Positions 22,401 to 29,600 of a stretch of DNA of 64,000 nt are shown here, in pieces. The stretch is from NCBI GenBank assembly GCA_903923925.1, contig CAIXZF010000051.1:47091-111090 (forward strand), written 5' to 3'. Numbering within the stretch: position 1 is the stretch's first letter; every line of letters begins with the position of its first letter. This DNA is from an uncultured Bacteroidales bacterium (lineage in GTDB: Bacteria; Bacteroidota; Bacteroidia; Bacteroidales; CAIXZF01). The notes under the pieces were generated by a model. The model searched no databases, was not told the DNA's origin, and was given only the letters and a program-made list of their open reading frames with translations. The position numbers and the translations under genes were made by a program.

Positions 22401-23087
22401 ACTGAAGATATTCAGCTTGTAAATAAAGGCGAGTTATCCGGAATATCCGGTCAATCAATGAATTTGCCTGTCAGGGTAAACGAAAACATTTCTGTTGCTG
22501 CAATAAGTCTCAGCTTAACTCTGGAAAACAATCAACTTAATATTTCCGGAATTCTTGGTCCAGATGGGTCCTCAGACGATTTGGTTTGGTCAAGAAATGG
22601 GAATTCTCTTAGTATTTCATGGGTAAGTCTTTCTCCGGTTAACCTACAAAAAAATGATGCCCTGATTACAATAATTTGCCATTCAAATGAATCCCCTTCA
22701 TTTGAAGCATTCACACCTTTTTCATCCTGTTCAGGCGAAATTGTTGATTTCAATGCAAATAAATATGATATCTCTTCATTATCGATACCTTCTGTTCATC
22801 TGAACGGTATTGACACTGGTTATTCCGTAAATTGTGCTCCAAATCCATTTTCCGACAATATTGCAATCAATTTTGCAACAATTACCGATGAACGATTTAC
22901 CTTGAGCATTCTTGATCCGGAAAGCAGGGTATTGTGGCAAACCAATGAAGTTTTAACAAGCGGAAAACATACGATTTATTGGGATGGTACTGACCTTTCG
23001 GGAAACCGCATTAATAACGGAGTGTACTTTCTTAAAGTAAGTAGCGAGAAGTTAAATACTGTTATCCGAATATTAAAAATCGATTAA
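16419..23087 (+). CDS. M6 (immune inhibitor A-like) metallopeptidase with PKD domains, choice-of-anchor-like domain, ~10 Ig-like repeats, dockerin-like and cohesin-like modules, T9SS sorting domain
   Basis: HEMFHSLGAPDLYHYTSDGMSPVGGWDIMENN (HExxHxxGxxD); ~90-aa repeats; CMKPWGGVNSTDALLILKHYVGM...LCYGDADGSY; C-terminal PNPFSDNIAINF...NGVYFLKVSSEKLNTVIRILKID. ORF track gives start 16392; I prefer 16419. Confidence 0.92.
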   Translation: MNKRFLIFIALFYLCLFELPSSVNAAFLRNVPISIQQPDGQVLSVFASGDEYHYRIHDGNDFTILQNSQGYYVYAEKQGDQLIPTTIIVGQADAALAGLVAGVDISDAEWKQLRADFWENTPARPVIAGASGIATLNTGTLNNIVIYIRFSDQTEFSTSLTTYDNMFNNVTLNYNSMINYFSEVSYNTLSVPSTYYPLPSGTTIVSYQDSHLRNYYVPYNASTNTIGYSTDAERTTREHTLLVNAVNAIASQVPAGLNLDFNNDGYVDNVCFIIKGATTAWSTLLWPHRWSLYSQTVSINGKQVYDYNLQLEDMTLSSGVGVLCHEMFHSLGAPDLYHYTSDGMSPVGGWDIMENNANPPQSMGAWMKYKYGGWISTIPTITTSGTYTLNPITSSTNNVYKLASTNSSTEFFIFEYRRKTGPFENSIPASGLIIYRINTLAGDGNASGPPDEIYIYRLNGTTTVNGTINSANFVAGGRTTFNNTSNPFCFFSDATLAGLNISAVTAANATISFTVTIPLAADFTANKTSVCPGQTIIFTDQSQGGATSWSWAFTPATVTYVDGTSSTSQNPHVQFNASGNYTVALTASGPGGTNTKTKTSYILVQPTLSPTYTDDFESNSFLTNSWTLTNPDAGITWAIKSAVPGNTPGTKSPWLNCYAYATQGAVDYLSTPLLNLSTYGDAQLTFKVAYRPYSSSYHDSLKVQIYNNCGENLVATPYAKTGLTLGTGTYLTTDYTPAAASDWRTETVSLNSYTGGVITLKFKAVNDYGNNIYIDNVNITGTQLVPNFTASATSICTGSNITFTDQSTGGATGWQWNFGDGGTSTTQSPVHSYAAAGVYSVSLTITKGSASNVITKTNYITISSGNAVSVSINTSQSWPSCQSSSVTFTAVPVNGGAGPVYQWKVNGANSGTNSSTFTYAPSNNDIISCVLTSNIACPGGNPATSNTITALVTNLLAASVSISNLPVGTICEGTTVAFTAIPVNGGASPVYQWKVNGINAGTNATAYSYAPANNDQVSCVMTSNASCASGSPATSNIIQETVNQILPVSVSIAGSPAGAVCSGNSVSFTATPTNGGSTPAYQWKVNGTNSGTNSNIFSYVPANNDQISCVLTSNSSCGTGSPATSNSIQQIVNTILPVSISITGIPSGTICSGTSVSFTAVPVNGGGTPVYQWKVNGVNAGTNSVAFSYIPSNNDLVSCVLTSNASCVSGSPAISNTVQQLVDPSLPVTVSISGSPSGTVCPETTVIYTAVPINGGTTPAFQWKVNGSNTGTNANTFSHVPLNGDLVSCVLTSNAVCASGSPATSNTVTMVVNPSLPVTVSISGSPSGAICSGTSVIYTAVPTNGGTTPAYQWKVNGSNTGTNANTFSHVPVNGDLISCVLTSNAACASGSPATSNTLTQVVSASLPVSVSISGSPSGAVCFGTNVIYTAVPTNGGTTPAYQWKVNGSNTGTNANSLSLVPVNGDLVSCVLTSNAACASGSPATSNTVTMVVNPSLPVTVSISGSPSGAVCSGTSVIYTAVPTNGGTTPAYQWKVNGSNTGTNANSFSLVPVNGDIVSCVLTSNAVCASGSPATSNTLTQVVSASLPVSVSISATPSGTVCQGSTIIFTATPQNGGSNPSIQWYRNSIPIQTGALYTTSTLNNNDIIEASLTSNLACTSNNPASSNIIIAQIQALLPLSISISSQPNGPICQGATVNFSASIINGGPTAQVQWFKNGNAVATGLSWSSNTLSNNDEVHAVLSSSELCLINNPVTSNSLALSVLSIPVVNLGNDTIIPFNSTLLLDAGGAYTSYLWSTGATTPSISVANSATYGVTVSNSANCSASDAILVQVGYDSFSGYVYYNNFSQTPLSGVTVRLKQGSNVVRFASTNSAGFYTIDNYPFGNYTVDVLCMKPWGGVNSTDALLILKHYVGMIQLTGVRLLAADVVNNGYVNTVDALAVQKRFIGSISTFPAGDWYFENPYLVLDGSISVTQDIKGLCYGDADGSYNPPAKSTEDIQLVNKGELSGISGQSMNLPVRVNENISVAAISLSLTLENNQLNISGILGPDGSSDDLVWSRNGNSLSISWVSLSPVNLQKNDALITIICHSNESPSFEAFTPFSSCSGEIVDFNANKYDISSLSIPSVHLNGIDTGYSVNCAPNPFSDNIAINFATITDERFTLSILDPESRVLWQTNEVLTSGKHTIYWDGTDLSGNRINNGVYFLKVSSEKLNTVIRILKID
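19017..21715 (+). repeat. Array of about ten ~90-aa (270 bp) tandem Ig-like repeats within the M6 protein
   Basis: Recurring PVSVSISGSPSGAVCSGTSVIYTAVPTNGGTTPAYQWKVNGSNTGTNANTFSHVPVNGDLVSCVLTSNAACASGSPATSNTVT; internal units near-identical at DNA level. Confidence 0.95.
21927..22395 (+). other. Cna-B-like + dockerin-like module (M6 protein 1)
   Basis: SGYVYYNNFSQTPLSGVTVRLKQG...PWGGVNSTDALLILKHYVGM...ADVVNNGYVNTVDALAVQKRFIGS...LCYGDADGSYNPP. Confidence 0.75.
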
Positions 23088-23105
23088 TCATTCCATACTA
23101 ATCGT

Positions 23106-23113
23106 TACATTTG
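23106..23113 (+). promoter_or_regulatory. Possible -7 element TACATTTG upstream of second M6 gene
   Basis: Matches TAnnTTTG, 34 bp before the ATG; no convincing -33 seen. Confidence 0.45.
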
Positions 23114-23146
23114 TCTTTTTTCCCGATTTGAGACCATAATCCAATA

Positions 23147-26100
23147 ATGATGCAGAAAAATTCTTTTAATATAATTAGTTGCCTGATTATCATAGCAATG
23201 CTAATTTCAGGTAGCACGTTTGCTGCCTTTTTAAAAAATGTTCCCGTAAAAATTAATCAGCCTGACGGAACAGCGCTCAATGTTTTTGCATCTGGTGATG
23301 AGTATTATTATCGGATGCATGATGCCGAAAACTATACCATTACCCGCGATCCGCTTACTGGATATTATGTTTATGCCTCAATACTTAATGATGAGCTGGT
23401 TCCAACCGATTATGTTTTAGGAGAAATTGATCCTCATCTAACTGAATTGCAAGCTGGTATATGTATTTCTTCAACAAAATGGGCGCAGCTCCGTCATGAT
23501 TTCTGGGAAAATACTCCTGCAAAAACGCCAAATGGAATAAATAACCTTGGTCCTTTATCAAGCGGAACGATTAACAACGTTGTAGTTTATATCCGCTTCA
23601 GCGATCAGCCTGAGTTTACAAACAATGTGGCATATTATGATGCAATGTTCAACAACACAGCTCCTTCAGCAAACTCCATGTACAATTATTACAAAGACGT
23701 TTCATATAACACCTTGTTTATCAATTCCTCCTATTTTCCGTCACCTTCTGGAACTGTTATTGTTTCATACCAGGATCCTCATGAAAGAAATTATTACGTA
23801 CCCTTTGATACACTGACCAATCCCACAGGATATCATTCGAATGAAAGGACAAGCCGGGAACACGCACTGCTTACAGCTGCCATAAATGCTATTGCCAGCC
23901 AGGTTCCGGTGGGTTTGAACATTGATCATGACAATGATGGATATGTTGATAATGTCTGTTTCATTATCAAAGGAGGAACTACTGCCTGGTCAACTTTGCT
24001 CTGGCCACACCGTTGGGCTCTGTATTCAACAAGTGCATATATTAATTCGAAACAGGTCTGGGATTACAACTTTCAGCTTGATGATTTTCTGACAGGATCT
24101 GCAAACGGAGTTCTTTGCCATGAAATGTTCCACACCTTAGGCGCTCCCGATCTTTATCACTATGCCGGTGATGGAATGTCGCCGGTCGGAAGCTGGGATA
24201 TAATGGAAAACAATGCCAACCCTCCGCAATCTATGGGAGCTTACATGAAATATCAATATGGTAACTGGATTAGCAGCATACCGGCAATAACAAGCAGTGG
24301 AACCTATACATTAAATCCTATAACTTCTTCAACCAACAATTGTTACAAACTTTATTCACCAAATTCAACAACCGAATTCTTTGTATTTGAATTCAGAAAG
24401 AAAACCGGAACTTTCGAAAATTCAATCCCGGGATCTGGCTTATTGATTTATAGAATAAACACTACGGTTGGCGCAGGAAATGCTGGTGGACCGCCAGACG
24501 AGGTTTATGTTTACCGGCCAGGTGGATCTCCAAGCAGCAACGGCTCAGTTAGCATGGCAAATTTCAGCACTGAAACCGGCAGAGTTGAGCTAAATAATTC
24601 GACAAATCCTTATGCTTTTTTCACTGATGGTTCATTGGCGAATATTGATATTTCCAATGTAACTTCTTCAGCCGGAGGAACTATTTCGTTCACAGTGAAT
24701 GTAGGCACAGCCGCGAATTTCACCGCAAATAAAACCAATACCTGCCCGGCTTCAACAGTAGTTTTTACCGATCAGTCGATAGGTTTACCAAGCAGCTGGT
24801 TGTGGACATTTACACCCAATTCCGTAACTTACGTTGACGGAACAAGCGCAGCATCGCAAAACCCTCATGTTCAATTTAATGGTACCGGACAGTATACTGT
24901 TGCACTAACTGCGAACGGTCCTGGCGGCTCAAACACGAAAACAAAAACAAATTTCATTACTATTCTTAACCTTCAGGCTTTACCTTTTGCCGACGATTTT
25001 GAGTCGAACCTGTTTACAACAAACAACTGGACTATAGAAAACCCGGATAATGCGATAACATGGGCACTTGCAACAGTTGGTGGCAATACCCCCGGAACTA
25101 AGGCTGCCTCTTTGAATTTCTATGATTATGGCTCACAGGGACAACACGATAATTTGATTTCTCCTCCGATAAATCTCAGCGGAAGTACGAATCCAAAACT
25201 AACATTTAAAGTAGCTTACAGGCAATACAATAGCGATTATCATGACTCCTTGAAGATTATGCTCTATTCAGACTGCGGCGAAACTTACATCTCCACTCCG
25301 TATTCAAAAACCGCTAGTGTTCTTGCTACAGGTGCTGCAACTACCAATTCATTTACCCCTTCACTTGCAAGCGATTGGAGAACAGATACCGTAAGCCTTT
25401 CGGGGCTTTCCGGAAATGTTATCATTAAATTTCTTGCCATTAACGATTATGGGAATAATCTTTATATCGACAACATCAATGTATCTGGTTTAGCATACGT
25501 AACGTTATCAGGAAGTGTAACTTACCTGAACACTGCCAATACTCACCTCGACAGCACCAATATAGTACTTAAACAGGGTGATGCAACTATTCAACAAACC
25601 TCTACTGATGGTGCAGGAAACTATAGTTTTTCCAATGTAGCTCCGGGAACTTATTCTCTTGTTTCTTCATCCACAAAAAAATGGGGTGGTGTTAATTCAA
25701 CAGATGCACTGCTTATTATGAAGCATTTCGTTGGAATGTCTACACTGACAGGTTTAAAAATGAAAGCAGGCAGCGCCGATTTAAATCCGGCCATTAACTC
25801 TATTGATGCATTGATGGTACAAAAACGGTCTGTCAGCCTTATCACTTCATTCCCCGTTGGTGACTGGACTTTTACAGTGCCAACCGTGGTAATTCAGAAT
25901 CCGGTTCCTTATACTCAGAACATTAATGGATTATGCGTGGGCGATGTAAATGGCTCCTACATTCCGGCTACAAAAACAGAGCCTTCTGTTGAATTAATGA
26001 GGGCAGGCGAAATTGTTGCAAGCTCTGTTGGAGCAGTTGCAATTCCTTTTACTGTTAGCGAGGCTTTAAGCATTGGTGCAGTTTCTCTTTCCATCGAATA

Positions 26101-26671
26101 CCCTGAAACGTATAAAATTCTGAACGTGAATATTCCACAGGGTCAGAAAGATAATCTTGAATGGCGTCTTGATAAAAACCATATTCTGATCTCATGGTAT
26201 AACATTAATCCCATGAATTTAAAAGCTGGAGATGTGTTGCTTGAACTCATCGTTATGCCGGCATCTGCTTCGCCACAAGCCTCCGATTTCATTCTTACTA
26301 TGGATGCTTCCTCCGAACTGGCTGATCAGGATGCAGTTACACTCAATAACGTACAAATTCTCTATCCAAAATTGATAAATAGTATTGAAAATCTTACTAT
26401 TGACTGCGGAAATTATCCTAATCCATTTAGCAACACTACTACAATCTGGTTTAACACTCATGAAAACGGTAATGTAACTATCTCTTTGTATACTGTTGAT
26501 GGAACTCTTATCCGCACTATTTATGATGAATATACAACCTCCGGAGAGCACCGTATTTTGTGGGATGGAAAAGACATTAATGGGGTAAACCTTCCTTCGG
26601 GAGTGTATTATTATCACCTATTATTGAATAAAAATCAGCTTACCAGGAAAATTCTTCAAATGCACAATTAG
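23147..26671 (+). CDS. M6 (immune inhibitor A-like) metallopeptidase paralogue with PKD, choice-of-anchor-like, dockerin-like and cohesin-like modules, T9SS sorting domain
   Basis: HEMFHTLGAPDLYHYAGDGMSPVGSWDIMENN; colinear with the upstream M6 protein but lacks the Ig array; C-terminal NYPNPFSNTTTIWF...GVYYYHLLLNKNQLTRKILQMHN. Confidence 0.92.
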   Translation: MMQKNSFNIISCLIIIAMLISGSTFAAFLKNVPVKINQPDGTALNVFASGDEYYYRMHDAENYTITRDPLTGYYVYASILNDELVPTDYVLGEIDPHLTELQAGICISSTKWAQLRHDFWENTPAKTPNGINNLGPLSSGTINNVVVYIRFSDQPEFTNNVAYYDAMFNNTAPSANSMYNYYKDVSYNTLFINSSYFPSPSGTVIVSYQDPHERNYYVPFDTLTNPTGYHSNERTSREHALLTAAINAIASQVPVGLNIDHDNDGYVDNVCFIIKGGTTAWSTLLWPHRWALYSTSAYINSKQVWDYNFQLDDFLTGSANGVLCHEMFHTLGAPDLYHYAGDGMSPVGSWDIMENNANPPQSMGAYMKYQYGNWISSIPAITSSGTYTLNPITSSTNNCYKLYSPNSTTEFFVFEFRKKTGTFENSIPGSGLLIYRINTTVGAGNAGGPPDEVYVYRPGGSPSSNGSVSMANFSTETGRVELNNSTNPYAFFTDGSLANIDISNVTSSAGGTISFTVNVGTAANFTANKTNTCPASTVVFTDQSIGLPSSWLWTFTPNSVTYVDGTSAASQNPHVQFNGTGQYTVALTANGPGGSNTKTKTNFITILNLQALPFADDFESNLFTTNNWTIENPDNAITWALATVGGNTPGTKAASLNFYDYGSQGQHDNLISPPINLSGSTNPKLTFKVAYRQYNSDYHDSLKIMLYSDCGETYISTPYSKTASVLATGAATTNSFTPSLASDWRTDTVSLSGLSGNVIIKFLAINDYGNNLYIDNINVSGLAYVTLSGSVTYLNTANTHLDSTNIVLKQGDATIQQTSTDGAGNYSFSNVAPGTYSLVSSSTKKWGGVNSTDALLIMKHFVGMSTLTGLKMKAGSADLNPAINSIDALMVQKRSVSLITSFPVGDWTFTVPTVVIQNPVPYTQNINGLCVGDVNGSYIPATKTEPSVELMRAGEIVASSVGAVAIPFTVSEALSIGAVSLSIEYPETYKILNVNIPQGQKDNLEWRLDKNHILISWYNINPMNLKAGDVLLELIVMPASASPQASDFILTMDASSELADQDAVTLNNVQILYPKLINSIENLTIDCGNYPNPFSNTTTIWFNTHENGNVTISLYTVDGTLIRTIYDEYTTSGEHRILWDGKDINGVNLPSGVYYYHLLLNKNQLTRKILQMHN
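25504..25980 (+). other. Cna-B-like + dockerin-like module (M6 protein 2)
   Basis: LSGSVTYLNTANTHLDSTNIVLKQGD...KKWGGVNSTDALLIMKHFVGM...SADLNPAINSIDALMVQKRSVS...LCVGDVNGSYIP. Confidence 0.75.
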
Positions 26672-26682
26672 ATCCTTTTTCC

Positions 26683-26690
26683 TACATTTG
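26683..26690 (+). promoter_or_regulatory. Possible -7 element TACATTTG upstream of third C25 gene
   Basis: ctacatttgtcg just before ATG; matches TAnnTTTG. The short distance suggests a very short leader or the downstream ATG at 26710. Confidence 0.45.
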
Positions 26691-26697
26691 TCGTCAT

Positions 26698-29600
26698 ATG
26701 AAAATTATTATGACAAAAGCTTCTCTTTTATTCGTATTTGTCTTTCTATCGTTTCAGGTCTGGAGTATTGATATCCAGGTACGTCAGGATAAGAAAACAG
26801 GCATAGCAGTCGGTGAGAATACTGTTTATCATTTTCAGGCTGTTAATAAGGTATCCTCCTTCAAAACCATCACAGTTGCGACTCCTTTAGGGAACTTTAC
26901 GGATCTGATTATTCCGGAGTTTTCATTTACATCGCAAGCAGGTTCACCCAAATTGCCTGTATCTGCGAATCTTATTGAAGTTCCTTTTAATGCTGATATT
27001 CAGGTAAATATAATCGATTATTCTTTTGTGGATTATAATCTTGATGATCTGAACCTCTTTCCTATACTTCCTGCTCAGCCACCGCTGCGAAAATCCGGAA
27101 ATGCAGATTCTCCATTCATTTACGATTCTCTTGCATATTCTTCAAACAGTTTTTATCCATCAGCTCTTGCTGAGGCCACGGTTGTCGGAATTTCCCGTGG
27201 ATTAAGACTTGGCAGACTTCAGGTGAATGCAGTTCAGTACAATCCGGTAACTCATGTATTAAGAGTTTATTCGGAAATTAAACTTGATGTTGTTTTTCTT
27301 CATCCTGATATTCAGCTTACACTTAATGAAAAGAAAAAGAACGAATCGCCTTTTTTCAGAGGAATAAACATGCAGATATTGAACCATCAGCAGGAACTTG
27401 ATGCCCCGCTTGATACTATAATCCAATATCCTGTTAAATATGTAATTGTGTCGGCAGCTGCATTTCAATCGGCACTTCAGCCATTTGTAGCCTGGAAGAA
27501 GAAAAAGGGGTTCACCGTTGTTGAAGCCTATACTGATAATGCAGCTGTTGGTTCAACAACTACCAGCATTAAAAATTATCTGCAAGGCCTTTACACCTCA
27601 GGTACTCCTTCTAATCCGGCACCTTCATTTGTTCTTTTTGTAGGAGATGTAGCACAGCTTCCCACATTTGCCGGTAGCCTTGGTACCCACCCAAGCGACC
27701 TTTACTATTGCGAATACACCGGCGACCATCTTCCCGAGATGTATTACGGACGGTTTTCGGCAAATTCGGTTGCGCAACTGCAGCCACAGATCGACAAAAC
27801 TCTCGAATACGAGCAATACCTGATGCCCGATCCTTCCTTTCTGGGGAATGATGTTATGATAGCAGGAAGCGACCCAACGTATGGCCCTTCACATGCAAAT
27901 CCTCAGATTACTTATGGAACAAGCACTTATTTCAATCTGGCTCACAACCTCACATCGCATACATATTTATATCCGAATTCAGGCAGCCAGGCTGTACAGA
28001 TCAGGCTCGATGTAAACAGCGGCTGCTGCTTTGCCAACTACACAGCGCATGGAAGCGAAACAGGATGGGCAGATCCATCTTTCCAGACCACGGATGTTCC
28101 GGCGATGACCAATGCTCATAAATATCCTTTAATGGTTGGAAATGCATGTCTTACGAACAAGTTCGATTATACTGAATGTTTTGGTGAAGCCCTGCTCAGA
28201 GCAGCAAACAAGGGCGCAATCGGTTATATTGGGGCTTCAGACTATACCTATTGGGACGAAGATTTTTATTGGAGTTGCGGCGCGAAACCTATTGTTGCCA
28301 ACCCAACATATTCTGCATCTACACTTGGAGCATTCGACCGAACGTTCCACGATCATGGAGAAGCTTACAGCAAATGGTTTACTACCCAGGGGCAGATGGT
28401 TTATGCCGGAAATCTTGCGGTTGTTCAGGGTTCTCCTTCGTCGGCAGATTACTATTGGGAAATTTATCACCTCATGGGAGATCCTTCCCTTTCAATATAT
28501 TATTCTGTACCTCCACAATTAAGTGTAACCTATAACAGCATTCTTCCTCCCGGTACTACCAGTTTCACTGTGAATACTGAACCTTATGCCTATTGTGCAC
28601 TATCTGCTTCAGGTGTTCTGCATGGTGCAAAACAGGCAAATGCCAGTGGGCTTGCTGTAATTCCGATAACTGCTTTTTCCTCTCCAATAACAGCAGATGT
28701 TGTTGTCACCAAACAGAATTTTCAACCCTTTATCGGCACTGTAAGTGTGTCAACTCCCAACACTCCGGTAATTGTGTACCAGAGCAACAGCATATCCGAT
28801 CCTGCTGGAAATAATAACAATAAAATGGATCCCGGTGAAACGGTTTCCCTGACAATCAATTTACAGAACATTGGCAGTATGCAGGCAAATTTACTCCTGG
28901 GTACCCTGACTTCAGCAAGCAGTTATATTACAATCAATACCAACAACATCTCATTTGGAAGCATTGCCGGTGGTTCCAGCGGTTTCGCCTCATTTAGCGT
29001 TTCTATTTCACCCTCAGCTCCCCAGGGACACATTGCAGATTTTACAATCAGCATTAACGGTTCAAACGGAATTACAGCAACAGCTTCCTTCAGCCATATG
29101 GTTGGACAAATACCGGTTCTGATAATAAATTGGGATGGAAATAATACTGCAGCCTCTTCTATTCAAACGGCAATAGAAGCCAACAGTGTCAATTGTCAGG
29201 TTGTAACAAGTCTTCCAGCCAGTCTGACAAGCTATTCAGCACTCTTTGTTTGTCTTGGAGTTTACAGCAATAACCATATATTGAGTGCTGCCGAAGGATC
29301 TGCAATTGCAGCATTTATCAACAGTGGCGGAAGAGCTTATATTGAAGGTGGCGATACCTGGTTTTACGATACTCCGACTACTGCTCACCCTTTATTTAAA
29401 ATAACAGCTGAATCTGATGGAAGTAGCGATCTTTCAACGCTTAATGGGCAGTCCTCCTCTTTAACTCAGGGTCAGAGCTTTGCCTACAGTGGCGATAATA
29501 ACTGGATCGACCATATTGTTCCGCAATCCGGTAGTACAGCATTCACAATATTCAACAATCTGAATCCAGCCTATGGAACAGGAGTGGCATATAATGGAAC

